Shown here: positions 28,725 through 36,655 of the stretch, in pieces
Layout: each line of letters begins with the position of its first letter
How positions within the stretch are numbered: position 1 is the stretch's first letter
NCBI RefSeq assembly: GCF_900103645.1
Contig: NZ_FNHP01000002.1
Span: 124,001 to 188,000 of the forward strand
Length of the DNA stretch: 64,000 bases
Direction: 5' to 3'
DNA from: Oryzisolibacter propanilivorax
Lineage (GTDB): Bacteria > Pseudomonadota > Gammaproteobacteria > Burkholderiales > Burkholderiaceae_C
Made by a program: the position numbers and the translations under genes
The notes under the pieces: generated by a model
What the model was told of the DNA's origin: nothing
The model's input: only the letters and a program-made list of their open reading frames with translations
The model's database searches: none

Positions 28725-29483
28725 ATGCATCCGTCCCCGATTCCCGCCCTGCTGCTGGCCGCCGGCCGCGGCGAACGCATGCGGCCCCTGACCGACATCT
28801 GCCCGAAGCCGCTGCTGCCCGTGCGCGGGCAGCCGCTGCTGGCGTGGCACCTGCACGCGCTGGCGCGTGCGGGCGTGCGGCGCGCCGTCATCAATACGGC
28901 CTGGCTGGGCGCACGCATCCAGCAGCATTTTTCCGATAATTTCTTGTCCCAGCCTGCACCAAATAATGATCTTCAGCTATCGATTTCATACTCCGACGAG
29001 GCGCGCGACTTCGGCCATGCGCTGGAGACCGCGGGCGGCATCGCACGCGCGCTGCCGCTGCTGGACGCGCCCTTGTTTTGGCTGGCGGCAGGCGACGTGT
29101 TCGCGCCCTGTTTCGCCTTCGACAGGCAATGCGTGCAGCGCTTTGCCGCCAGCGACGCGCTGGCGCACCTGTGGCTGGTGCCCAATCCCGTGCAGCACCC
29201 GCGCGGCGACTTCGGGCTGACACCGGACGGGCGCGTGCTGAACCTGCCGGACGGCGATGCGCGCCCGCGCTTCACCTATAGCACCATCGCCCTGCTGCGC
29301 GCCGAGCTGTTCGCGCCGCCGTGGTGCGACATCGCACCCGGCAACCCGCAGGGGGTAGCCGCGCCGCTGGCGCCGCTGCTGCGCTGCGCCATGGACGCCG
29401 GGCGCGTGACGGGCACGCTGTACGACGGACTGTGGGTGGATGTGGGCACGCCCGAGCGGCTGGCAAGGCTGAACGGCACTTGA
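28725..29483 (+). CDS. murU: N-acetylmuramate 1-phosphate uridylyltransferase (MurU-like)
   Basis: Nucleotidyltransferase of 252 residues of the MurU group, which makes UDP-MurNAc in peptidoglycan recycling. The nucleotide-binding signature LLAAGRGERMRPLTDICPKP and the lysine of CPKPLLPV are present, as are LETAGGI and the C-terminal WVDVGTPERL. The ATG at 28725 is the first in the proper family frame. Between IQQHF and ISYSDE the protein is several residues longer than Pseudomonas MurU as I recall it, and this stretch is an AT-rich copy of the interspersed repeat read in frame. The amgK kinase gene that often accompanies murU is not next to it. Confidence 0.85.
   Translation: MHPSPIPALLLAAGRGERMRPLTDICPKPLLPVRGQPLLAWHLHALARAGVRRAVINTAWLGARIQQHFSDNFLSQPAPNNDLQLSISYSDEARDFGHALETAGGIARALPLLDAPLFWLAAGDVFAPCFAFDRQCVQRFAASDALAHLWLVPNPVQHPRGDFGLTPDGRVLNLPDGDARPRFTYSTIALLRAELFAPPWCDIAPGNPQGVAAPLAPLLRCAMDAGRVTGTLYDGLWVDVGTPERLARLNGT
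28925..28990 (+). repeat. Interspersed repeat copy F, inside murU
   Basis: Within the murU coding sequence a roughly 65-base AT-rich stretch (TTTCCGATAATTTCTTG, then CCAGCCTGCACCAAATAA, then CTTCAGCTATCGATTTCA) follows the outline of the family. It stays in frame and contributes about residues 68-88. Base composition changes abruptly at both edges. Confidence 0.6.
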
Positions 29484-29597
29484 GCAGGCGGCGTGAAAAC
29501 GCCGCGGCCCGCCAGCGCTGCCATCCGAAAGCGGGCAGACTGCCGTACTGGTCCCACAGCGCCGCCGTGCGCCGGCCTCCACCACAGGAAACGCGAC

Positions 29598-30344
29598 GTG
29601 ACCCCCCTGGACTACGCCCAGATGGCGATGCTGGCCGCCGTCGCCTCGTTCTGTCAGAACCTCACCGGCTTCGCCTTCGCGCTGATCTTCGTCGGCGCCG
29701 CCGGCGCGCTCTCGCTGCTGCCGATCCAGGACGCGGCCAACATCGCCAGCGTGCTGTCGGCCGTCAACGGCTTCATCTACCTGCGCAGCCACCCGTTCGA
29801 GCCGCGCTGGGAGCTACTGCGCCCGCTGTTGGCCAGCGGCGTGGCCGGCGTGGGCCTGGGCCTGGTGCTGCTGGCCTGGCTGAGCGGCAACACGCTGCAC
29901 GGCCTGCGCCTGGTGCTGGGCGTGTCGGTGGTGGCCTGCGCGGTGCTGCTGCTGGCGCGCTCGGTGCCGCGCGCCACGCCGTCCAGCCCGCGCGTGCTGT
30001 GGGGCGTGGGGCTGGTCTCGGGCGTGCTGGGCGGGCTGTTTTCCACCGCTGGCCCGCCCATCGTCTACCACCTGTACCGCCAGCCGCTGCCGCCGTCGCT
30101 GATCCGCCAGTGCCTGGTGGCGCTGTTCCTGGCCTGCGCGCTGGTGCGGCTGGCCGCCGTGGGCATCGCCGGCGCCCTGCCCTGGCACACGCTGACCTCG
30201 GCCGCCGTGGCGCTGCCGGTGGTCACGGCGGTGACCTGGTGGCAGGCGCGCCATCCGCCCGACTGGCCACCGGCGCTGGTGCGCTGGATCGTCTGCACGC
30301 TGCTGCTGGCCGCCGGCGGCAGCCTGCTGGCCTCGGCGCTGTAG
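29598..30344 (+). CDS. TSUP family (TauE/SafE-like) membrane permease
   Basis: Inner-membrane protein of 248 residues with about eight hydrophobic segments. Two related halves are seen, each with the family pattern (FVGAAGALSLLPIQDA in the first, SGVLGGLFSTAGPPIVYHLY in the second). The GTG start at 29598 has CAGGAAACG upstream; an in-frame ATG at 29493 would add a charged non-homologous leader. Members of this family move sulfite, sulfoacetate or related organosulfur anions, often as exporters. No sulfur genes are adjacent, so the substrate is open. Confidence 0.88.
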   Translation: MTPLDYAQMAMLAAVASFCQNLTGFAFALIFVGAAGALSLLPIQDAANIASVLSAVNGFIYLRSHPFEPRWELLRPLLASGVAGVGLGLVLLAWLSGNTLHGLRLVLGVSVVACAVLLLARSVPRATPSSPRVLWGVGLVSGVLGGLFSTAGPPIVYHLYRQPLPPSLIRQCLVALFLACALVRLAAVGIAGALPWHTLTSAAVALPVVTAVTWWQARHPPDWPPALVRWIVCTLLLAAGGSLLASAL

Positions 30345-30396
30345 CGCAGTCCCGGCGCCGGACAGGGACGGGGCCGCCGCAGTACGATCCGCGCCC

Positions 30397-31797
30397 ATGA
30401 GCAGCAGCATCCACGCAGACCGCCGCGCCCGCTTGGCCGCCCAGCTGGGCGCCGGCGGCATCGCCATTGTCCCGACCGCCCCGGAGCGCCCGCGCAACCG
30501 CGACAGCGACCACCTGTACCGGCACGACAGCTATTTCTACTACCTGACGGGCTTCACCGAGCCCGGCGCCTGCCTGGTGCTGGACGCCGAGGGCCGCAGC
30601 ACGCTGCTGTGCCAGCCCAAGGACCTGGAGCGCGAGATCTGGGACGGCTACCGCCTCGGCCCCGAGGCCGCGGTGGCCGCGCTGGACATGAACGCCGCCC
30701 TGCCGATCGGGCAGCTGGATGCCGAGCTGCCGCGCCTGCTGGAAAACCGCCGGCGCGTGTGGTTCCCGTTCGCCACGCACGACGGCCTGGCCGCGCGCGT
30801 GGAAGGCTGGCTGAGCACCGTGCGCGCGCGCGCGCGCTTCGGCGTGCAATGCCCGGCCGAGCAGGCCGACCTGTGCCTGCTGCTCGACGAGATGCGCCTC
30901 ATCAAGGACGCGCACGAGCAAGACGTGATGCGCCGCGCCGCGGCCATCAGCGCCGGCGCCCACATCCGCGCCATGCAGACCAGCGCCCGCATGCTGCGCG
31001 CCGGGCAGCAGGTGCGCGAGTACCACCTGGAGGCCGAGCTGCTGCACGAATTCCGCCGCCACGGCTCGCAGGCGCCGGCGTACGGCTCGATCGTCGCCGC
31101 CGGGGCCAACGCCTGCGTGCTGCACTATCGCGCCGACGCCGCGCCGGTGCGCGCCGGCGAGCTGGTGCTGATCGACGCCGGTTGCGAGCTGGACGGCTAC
31201 GCCAGCGACATCACCCGCACCTTCCCGGCCGACGGGCGCTTCACCGGTCCGCAGCGCGCGCTGTACGAGCTGGTGCTGGACAGTCAGAAGGCGGCGATCG
31301 CCGCCACGCGCGCCGGTGCCCGCTTCAACGATCCGCACGACGCCACCGTGGCAGTGTTGGCGCAGGGCCTGCTGGACCTGAAACTGCTGGCTGCGGACAA
31401 GGTCGGAAACGCGCAGGACGTGATCGACAACCGGGCGTACTTCCCGTTCTACATGCACCGCACCGGCCATTGGCTGGGCATGGACGTGCACGATGTGGGC
31501 AGCTATGTCGAGCCGTCCGAGGTCGGCCAGACGAGCGAGCGACGCGACCCGCTGTCGGGCGAGACCATCACGAACCGCCCGAGCCGCATCCTGCGGCCCG
31601 GTATGGTGCTGACCATCGAGCCCGGCCTGTACGTGCGCCCGGCGCCGGGCGTGCCCGAGGCCTTCCACCACATCGGCATCCGCATCGAGGACGACGCCAT
31701 CGTCACCGCGGACGGCTGCGAGCTGATCACGCGCGGCGTGCCGGTGGAGCCGGACGAGATTGAGGCGCTGATGCGCGCCGAGGCGTCCGCCGCTTGA
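30397..31797 (+). CDS. pepP: Xaa-Pro aminopeptidase (aminopeptidase P)
   Basis: Cytoplasmic metallopeptidase of 466 residues removing N-terminal residues that precede proline. The N-terminal creatinase-like domain (DSYFYYLTGFTEPGA) is followed by the pita-bread catalytic domain. All five dimanganese ligands can be placed: Asp260 and Asp271 (LIDAGCELDGYASDITRTF), His358 (HRTGHWLGMDVHDVG), Glu408 (TIEPGLYV) and Glu431 (IRIEDDAI). The length is close to the E. coli enzyme (441). The ATG lies 52 bases after the TSUP gene stop. Confidence 0.95.
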   Translation: MSSSIHADRRARLAAQLGAGGIAIVPTAPERPRNRDSDHLYRHDSYFYYLTGFTEPGACLVLDAEGRSTLLCQPKDLEREIWDGYRLGPEAAVAALDMNAALPIGQLDAELPRLLENRRRVWFPFATHDGLAARVEGWLSTVRARARFGVQCPAEQADLCLLLDEMRLIKDAHEQDVMRRAAAISAGAHIRAMQTSARMLRAGQQVREYHLEAELLHEFRRHGSQAPAYGSIVAAGANACVLHYRADAAPVRAGELVLIDAGCELDGYASDITRTFPADGRFTGPQRALYELVLDSQKAAIAATRAGARFNDPHDATVAVLAQGLLDLKLLAADKVGNAQDVIDNRAYFPFYMHRTGHWLGMDVHDVGSYVEPSEVGQTSERRDPLSGETITNRPSRILRPGMVLTIEPGLYVRPAPGVPEAFHHIGIRIEDDAIVTADGCELITRGVPVEPDEIEALMRAEASAA

Positions 31798-31850
31798 GGT
31801 GGGTCAACCCTGCCGCCTGTCCGGTCGGCGGGCGGGGATGGCTTTTATTT

Positions 31851-31880
31851 TATAATCCTGATTGAGAATCCTTCTCATTA
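31851..31880 (+). promoter_or_regulatory. Promoter -10 element and Fur box of the ftr operon
   Basis: A perfect TATAAT (31851-31856) is followed by TGAGAA-TCC-TTCTCA (31863-31877), a perfect dyad matching the Fur consensus core with its three-base centre. The box would cover the transcription start. The -35 element is weak. This predicts iron-repressed transcription of ftrABCD. Confidence 0.82.
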
Positions 31881-31897
31881 AATATCAGGAGAATACT

Positions 31898-32449
31898 GTG
31901 GTCCAGACTTGGAAATGGCAGGCCGCTGCGGGCGTGCTGCTGCTGGCGGGCGCCCTGGGCGGCGTGCAGGCGGCGGAAATCCCGATAGGCAAGCCGCACA
32001 TCGCGGGCGGCATGGAAGTCGCCGCCGTGTACCTGCAGCCCATCGAGATGGAGCCGCCAGGCATGATGCGCGAAGCCAAGACCTCGGACATCCACCTGGA
32101 GGCCGACATCCGCGCCGTGCAGGGCAACACCAACGGCTTCGGCGAGGGCGATTGGGTACCGCACCTGGTGGTGCGCTACAAGCTGGCCAAGGCGGGCGAT
32201 TCCAAGACACTGGAGGGCGAGCTGATGCCCATGGTGGCCAGCGACGGCCCTCACTATGGCGACAACGTCAAACTGATGGGCCCGGGCAAGTACACGCTGA
32301 CCCTGTCAGTGCAGCCGCCGAGCGCCGCCAAGCACGGCCACTTCGGCCGCCACGTGGACAAGGAAACCGGCGTCGGCCCGTGGTTCAAGCCATTCGAGGC
32401 GAAGTACGAGTTCACCTACGCCGGCATCGGCAAGAAGGGCGGCTACTGA
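31898..32449 (+). CDS. ftrA: Periplasmic iron-binding protein, P19/FtrA-like
   Basis: Periplasmic protein of 183 residues, first gene of an FtrABCD-type ferrous iron uptake operon. A GTG start at 31898 is chosen since AGGAGAATACT precedes it; the in-frame start at 31862 would lie inside the Fur box. The signal peptide is WQAAAGVLLLAGALGGVQA. The mature part matches the Tp34/P19 iron-transport family: PIGKPHIAGGMEVAAVYLQP with Glu, the Met-rich EMEPPGMM, and the metal-site stretch ASDGPHYGDNVKL. P19 homologues bind copper and iron and deliver iron to the permease. Confidence 0.9.
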   Translation: MVQTWKWQAAAGVLLLAGALGGVQAAEIPIGKPHIAGGMEVAAVYLQPIEMEPPGMMREAKTSDIHLEADIRAVQGNTNGFGEGDWVPHLVVRYKLAKAGDSKTLEGELMPMVASDGPHYGDNVKLMGPGKYTLTLSVQPPSAAKHGHFGRHVDKETGVGPWFKPFEAKYEFTYAGIGKKGGY

Positions 32450-32450
32450 C

Positions 32451-32846
32451 ATGGCGGCGTCGGCACCGGGCTCTGGCAGCCGGCTGGCGAGTGCGCTGCA
32501 GCGACTGGGCGGGCGCGCCACGCCGCTGCTGGCGGCGCTGCTGCTAGCCGGCGGCGCCAGCGCGGCGCACGCGGCCGGTGATATCCCCACGTTCCGCGTG
32601 GTGCTGAACGACGGCCAGATCAGCACCCGGCGCATCGAGCTGCCGGCCAAGCAGCGCTTTCGCATCGAGGTAGTGAACGAGGGCAAGACCCCGGCCGAGT
32701 TCGAGAGCCTGCCGCTGGGCATCGAGCTGGTGGTGGCGCCGCACAGCACGCGCACCCGGGCGCTGCCGGGCAAGTCGCCGGGCACCTACCCGTTCTTCGA
32801 CGAGTTCCACATGGACACGACGCGCGGCGAATTCGTCATCCAGTAA
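32451..32846 (+). CDS. ftrB: Cupredoxin-like periplasmic protein, FtrB-like
   Basis: Protein of 131 residues with a signal peptide (ATPLLAALLLAGGASAAHA) and a cupredoxin-fold domain (FRVVLNDGQI, then RFRIEVVNEGKTPAEFES). Conserved residues near the C-terminus (PFFDEFHMDTTRGEFVIQ) include a His and a Met. In FtrABCD systems (Brucella, Bordetella) FtrB is thought to oxidise ferrous iron before permease uptake. The ATG is one base after the ftrA stop. There is no classical blue-copper Cys; whether this protein binds copper is inferred. Confidence 0.85.
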   Translation: MAASAPGSGSRLASALQRLGGRATPLLAALLLAGGASAAHAAGDIPTFRVVLNDGQISTRRIELPAKQRFRIEVVNEGKTPAEFESLPLGIELVVAPHSTRTRALPGKSPGTYPFFDEFHMDTTRGEFVIQ

Positions 32847-32897
32847 CCGCGTCCGTCGAATTTCGCTTTTTTCTTTCCAAGCGCACAAGGACACGCC

Positions 32898-33770
32898 ATG
32901 GGCCAGGTCGCCTTCATCATCTGGCGCGAAAGCGTCGAAGCCCTGCTGGTGGTGGGCATTCTGCACGCCTGGCTGGTGGCCACGCCGCAGGCCGCCGCCG
33001 GGCGGCGCTGGCTGTGGGGCGGCGTGGCGGCCGGCCTGGTGGCGGCAGGGCTGCTGGCGCTGAGCATCTACCGCGCGCAGGCGCTGCTGCTGGACTGGCA
33101 GGAGCAGTTCCAGGCGCTGATGGTGCTGGTGGCGGCGGTGCTGATCGTGCAGATGGTGATCTGGATGCGCGCGCACGGGCGCACCCTGAAGGCCGACCTG
33201 GAGCGCGGCCTGGCGCAGCAGGCGGCCAGGCGCAACTGGTGGGGCGTGGCGCTGTTGGCGGCGCTGGCGATCGCGCGCGAGGGCAGCGAGGCGGTGATCT
33301 TCCTGTACGGCACCCTGGCCGCCGCGCCGCGCGCCGAGCTGCCGCTGATGGGCCTGGCCGCGCTGGCCGGGCTGGCCGCGGCGCTGGCCACCTTCTGGCT
33401 GCTGCAGCTGGGCGGGCGGGTGCTGAACTGGCGCCAGTTCTTCCGCCTGACCGAAGTGCTGCTGCTGCTGCTGGCCGGCGCGCTGGTGGTGACCGGGCTG
33501 GAGAAGCTGCAGGCACTGGAGTGGCTGCCGCCGCTGGCCGACGGCCTGTGGGACAGCAGCTGGCTGCTGGACGACATGAGCCGTGTCGGCGGCGTGGTCG
33601 CGGCTTTGAGCGGCTACCGCGCCCAGCCGTCGCTGATGACGCTGCTCGGCCTGGCCGGCTACTGGGTGCTGGCGCTCGTGCTGCTGCGCGGCGCGAGCCG
33701 GCCGCGCAATTTGAATGAAATAGTCCCAAAGCCCTTGAATATCAAGGGCGAACAGCTAGCAAAAGAGTAG
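32898..33770 (+). CDS. ftrC: High-affinity iron permease FTR1 family, FtrC-like
   Basis: Inner-membrane iron permease of 290 residues with about seven helices. The two REXXE iron-binding motifs are present: Arg10-Glu14 (RESVE) in the first helix and Arg127-Glu131 (REGSE) in the fourth. The ATG follows AAGGACACGCC. The last 18 or so residues (NEIVPKPLNIKGEQLAKE) are encoded by a copy of the interspersed repeat and lie after the final helix, so they are probably a non-conserved tail. The gene is third in the operon. Confidence 0.93.
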   Translation: MGQVAFIIWRESVEALLVVGILHAWLVATPQAAAGRRWLWGGVAAGLVAAGLLALSIYRAQALLLDWQEQFQALMVLVAAVLIVQMVIWMRAHGRTLKADLERGLAQQAARRNWWGVALLAALAIAREGSEAVIFLYGTLAAAPRAELPLMGLAALAGLAAALATFWLLQLGGRVLNWRQFFRLTEVLLLLLAGALVVTGLEKLQALEWLPPLADGLWDSSWLLDDMSRVGGVVAALSGYRAQPSLMTLLGLAGYWVLALVLLRGASRPRNLNEIVPKPLNIKGEQLAKE

Positions 33771-33775
33771 CAAGC
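33718..33775 (+). repeat. Interspersed repeat copy G, forming the ftrC 3' end
   Basis: AAATAGTCCCAAAGCCCTTG, then AATATCAAGGGCGAACAGCTAGC and AAAAGAGTAGC, match the family outline, including an internal CCCTTG/CAAGGG dyad. It encodes the C-terminal tail of ftrC and its stop, and provides the sequence just before the ftrD start. Confidence 0.7.
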
Positions 33776-35368
33776 ATGCCCCCTTCCAGCCACGGACTGC
33801 CGCTGCAGGCCCAGCCACCGCACCCTGCCCCTGCCCGCCTGCCCGCCGCCGCAGGCCCGGGGCGGGCGCAGCGCGCGCTGGCGGCCGGGGGCGAATGGCT
33901 GCGCACCCACGCACGCCTGATCCGCGCGCTGCAGTGGGTGGTGGTGCTGGTGTATGCCGTGCTGCTCATCGTGCCGGCGGTGCTGCCGCTGCCTGACCGC
34001 ACGGCGCACGTGTGGAACCACCTGACGGTAGCGGCCGAGTTCGCCTTCTGGGGCATCTGGTGGCCGTTCGTGCTCTTGAGCATGGTGCTGTTCGGCCGGC
34101 TGTGGTGCGGCGTGCTGTGCCCCGAGGGCACGCTGACCGAGTGGGCCGCCAAGCACGGCCGCGGCCTGGGCGTGCCGCGCTGGATGCGCTGGGGCGGCTG
34201 GCCGTTCGTGGCCTTCGTCTGCACCACGGTGTATGGGCAGATGGTCAGCGTCTACCAGTACCCGAAGGCGGCGCTGGTGGTGCTGGGCGGCAGCACCGTG
34301 GCGGCGCTGGTCGTGGGCTACTTCTACACGCGCGGCAAGCGCGCCTGGTGCCGCTACCTGTGCCCGGTCAACGGCGTGTTCGGCCTGCTGTCCAAGCTGG
34401 CGCCGATGCACTACCGCGTGGACGACGAGGCCTGGCGGCGCACGCTGGCGCGCGAACTGGACGCGGCGCCGGCGCGCGCAAGCGCAAGTGTTGGTGTGCC
34501 GACGGCGGCGCAGCCGGTGCGCATCGTGCGCCGCGCCGCGCCGGCGGTGGACTGCGCGCCCATGCAGCCGCTGCGCCACATGCAGGGCGGCAGCGGCTGC
34601 CACATGTGCGGGCGTTGCAGCGGGCACCAGGACGCCATCGCGCTGCAGTGGCGCTCGCCGGCGCACGAGGTGGTGCACGTCGCCGCCACCGAGGCCGACC
34701 ACTGGCAGACCTGGCTGATCGTCTTCGGCCTGCTGGGCGTGGCCATCGGCGCCTTCCACTGGAGCGCCAGCCCGTGGTTCATCAGCGCCAGGCAGGCCAT
34801 CGCCACCTGGCTGGTGGACCGCGACCTGTACTGGCCGCTGGCGGACAACGCGCCCTGGTGGCTGCTGACGCATTACCCGGACCAGAACGACGTCTTCACC
34901 TGGCTGGACGGCGCGCTGCTGCTGGGCTACATCGGCGCCACCGCACTGGTCTGGGGCGGGGTGGTGCTGGCGCTGCTGGCGCTGGCCGTGCGCCTGGCCG
35001 GGCCCTGGGCGCGCCAGCGGCTGCACCACCTGGCGCAGGCGCTGATCCCGCTGGCGGGTCTGGGCGTGTTCCTGGGCCTGAGCGCTATCACGCTGACGCT
35101 GCTGCGCGGCGAGGGCGTGTTCGTGCCCTGGGCCAACGCGGCGCGGCTGGGGCTGCTGGCGCTGGCCAATGCCTGGTCGCTGTGGCTGGGCTGGGCCATC
35201 GTGCGGCACTGGGGCGGGCTGGGGCTGGGGCTGGATGGCCGGCCGGCGAGGGCTGGGGCGGCCGCAGCGCCCACGGGCAGTGCGCGCACGCTGCTGGCGT
35301 TGGCCCCCTTCGTGCTGGCGCTGGCCTGGGTGGACAGCGCTTGGGGCTGGCTGTTCTGGTGGTGGTGA
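33776..35368 (+). CDS. ftrD: Polyferredoxin-like membrane protein, FtrD-like
   Basis: Inner-membrane iron-sulfur protein of 530 residues, last gene of the ftr operon; relatives (NapH/CcoG-like, FtrD) accept electrons from the iron oxidation step. A Pro/Ala-rich N-terminus (1-45) precedes several helices. Cys motifs lie at 111/115 (CGVLCPEG), 192/196 (CRYLCPVNG) and 275/278/281 (CHMCGRC, with Cys262 nearby in VDCAPM). A further set of helices follows about residues 315-530. The start lies 5 bases after ftrC. The ribosome binding site is weak, within the repeat, so coupling to ftrC is likely. Confidence 0.88.
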   Translation: MPPSSHGLPLQAQPPHPAPARLPAAAGPGRAQRALAAGGEWLRTHARLIRALQWVVVLVYAVLLIVPAVLPLPDRTAHVWNHLTVAAEFAFWGIWWPFVLLSMVLFGRLWCGVLCPEGTLTEWAAKHGRGLGVPRWMRWGGWPFVAFVCTTVYGQMVSVYQYPKAALVVLGGSTVAALVVGYFYTRGKRAWCRYLCPVNGVFGLLSKLAPMHYRVDDEAWRRTLARELDAAPARASASVGVPTAAQPVRIVRRAAPAVDCAPMQPLRHMQGGSGCHMCGRCSGHQDAIALQWRSPAHEVVHVAATEADHWQTWLIVFGLLGVAIGAFHWSASPWFISARQAIATWLVDRDLYWPLADNAPWWLLTHYPDQNDVFTWLDGALLLGYIGATALVWGGVVLALLALAVRLAGPWARQRLHHLAQALIPLAGLGVFLGLSAITLTLLRGEGVFVPWANAARLGLLALANAWSLWLGWAIVRHWGGLGLGLDGRPARAGAAAAPTGSARTLLALAPFVLALAWVDSAWGWLFWWW

Positions 35369-35460
35369 AGCGCCGGCTCGCCTGAAGGCGGTGCCGGCGC
35401 CCGGGCGCGCTGCGCGCATCCGCGCAGGCCCGACCGCCAGGGCAGCGCCGGGCCGGCGGC

Positions 35461-36246
35461 TTACCAGCGCACGGTGACGCCCGCGCCCACGGTGTGCGCC
35501 ACCGGGCTGCCGCCGAAGCTGCGGCGCCAGCCGATGTCCAGGTCCAGGTCGTCGTTGACATGCCAGATCGCGCCCAGCAGGCCGTATTTCTCGTGCCGCT
35601 CGTCGGGTGCGGCGGCGCGGGCGATGCCCACGTCGGCGGCCAGGCTGAGCTGCGGTGTCACCGTGTACAGCACGGCGGTGGACAGCGCCCACAGATGCTT
35701 GCGGTCGCCCACGCGGTTGTCGTTGTACGCCAAGCCGGCGTTGCCCAGCCAGGTCCAGTCGCCCCATTGCTGGCTGGCGATCAGCGTCAACGCCGCGGTG
35801 GCGCGGCCGTTGCCCAGGCCCTTGGACTCGCTGCCGCTGGGCAGGGTGATCTCCGGGCGCAGCGCCAGGCTGAAGCCCTGCGCCTCGTTGTCATAGAAGC
35901 GCCACTTGGCCAGCACCGTGGTGTCGCCCACGCCGCTGACCTGCGGCTCGCCGGTGGCCGACTGGCGCGCCCAGGGCACGTTGACGGCGATGTCCAGGGT
36001 TTCGGTCAGGCCGTAGGTCAGCGCGGCGTTGACCTCGCGCTCCCAGGCGGTGAAGCCGGCGGCCCGGTCGCGCACGCGGGTGTGGTCGGTGTTGGCCTCG
36101 AACTGCCAGTGGCCGGTGCCCTAAGTGCCGCTGTCGTCTGTGACCAGCGGGTGAGCGGCATGGGCGGCGCTGGCAGCGGCGGCGGTCAGCAGGCCGGCGC
36201 CCAGCAGGCGGGCGGCAGAAAAGGAACGGGACAGCGTGGTGGCCAT
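35461..36246 (-). pseudogene. Outer-membrane beta-barrel protein with an internal amber codon
   Basis: Reading from ATG 36246, the frame encodes a signal peptide (LLGAGLLTAAAASAAHA) and HPLVTDDSGT, then TAG at 36121-36123 (codon 42), and continues without break for 219 more codons (GTGHWQFEANTDHTRV onward) to a normal stop at 35461. The protein would be 261 residues, beta-rich with a terminal aromatic (AGVTVRW), of the transporter/MetA-pathway outer-membrane family. In relatives I recall DDTGTQGTGHWQ here, so a CAG-to-TAG change is likely. A Fur-type box lies upstream and the gene faces ftrD, suggesting an iron-linked role. A restart further in would lack the signal peptide. Confidence 0.78.
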
Positions 36247-36362
36247 GGTGCGCAGGAAAGGAAAAAGAGAGAAAGGCAGCACCTGCGGCGGCAACGGCCG
36301 CCCGGTCAGGCCTGCGAGAACGCGTCGCAGGCACGGCGCGCTGGCGCCGCATTATTCTTGAT

Positions 36363-36381
36363 AACGCGAATGATTGCCATT
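36363..36381 (-). promoter_or_regulatory. Fur-type box upstream of the outer-membrane pseudogene
   Basis: Read on the minus strand: AATGGCAATCATTCGCGTT, very close to well-known Fur boxes of siderophore and iron genes (AATGATAATCATTCGCATT type). A TTGTAT (-35-like) lies just upstream, and the box would cover the -10 region. It lies 117 bases before the ATG at 36246. Confidence 0.65.
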
Positions 36382-36424
36382 TGATACAACGCAAGAGTTC
36401 AGCCACGCCCATGCGTTCTTGTGG

Positions 36425-36488
36425 TCAAAATGGCCTCAAGTCCACACGAACAAATAGCCTGTAGCTGTTTTTTACGTAGCAAATAAAA
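36425..36488 (+). repeat. Interspersed repeat copy H
   Basis: GGTCAAAATGGCCTCAAGTC at the left, then AAATAGCCTGTAGCTGTTTTTTACGTAGCAAAT (read in two parts) at the right. The TCAAAAT left edge and TAGCTG right edge match the family. It is intergenic, upstream of pyk. Confidence 0.7.
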
Positions 36489-36655
36489 AACTCGGTGCGC
36501 GGGCCGGCACAGGGTGGCTGACGCCTGCGCGACAGTCCAGCCAGCAATCGCGCCATATCACAAGGCACATGGTGGGCAAAGCATTCCGAACCGCGGCGTA
36601 ACTGGTTCCATGCAAAAATCGAAACTCGATTACATCCACCATCGGAGACATTTCC

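Larger units (their letters stand above)
36247..36655. other. 409-base gap before pyk
   Basis: Divergent intergenic region. It holds a Fur-type box and probable promoter for the broken outer-membrane gene (36363-36388) and an interspersed repeat (36425-36488), followed by about 165 bases that must contain the pyk promoter. No RNA gene or small ORF is supported. Confidence 0.6.

Noticed and set aside
30820-30838. Run of alternating CG in pepP
   Set aside because: Encodes VRARARF within a normal protein and is expected from codon bias at this GC level.
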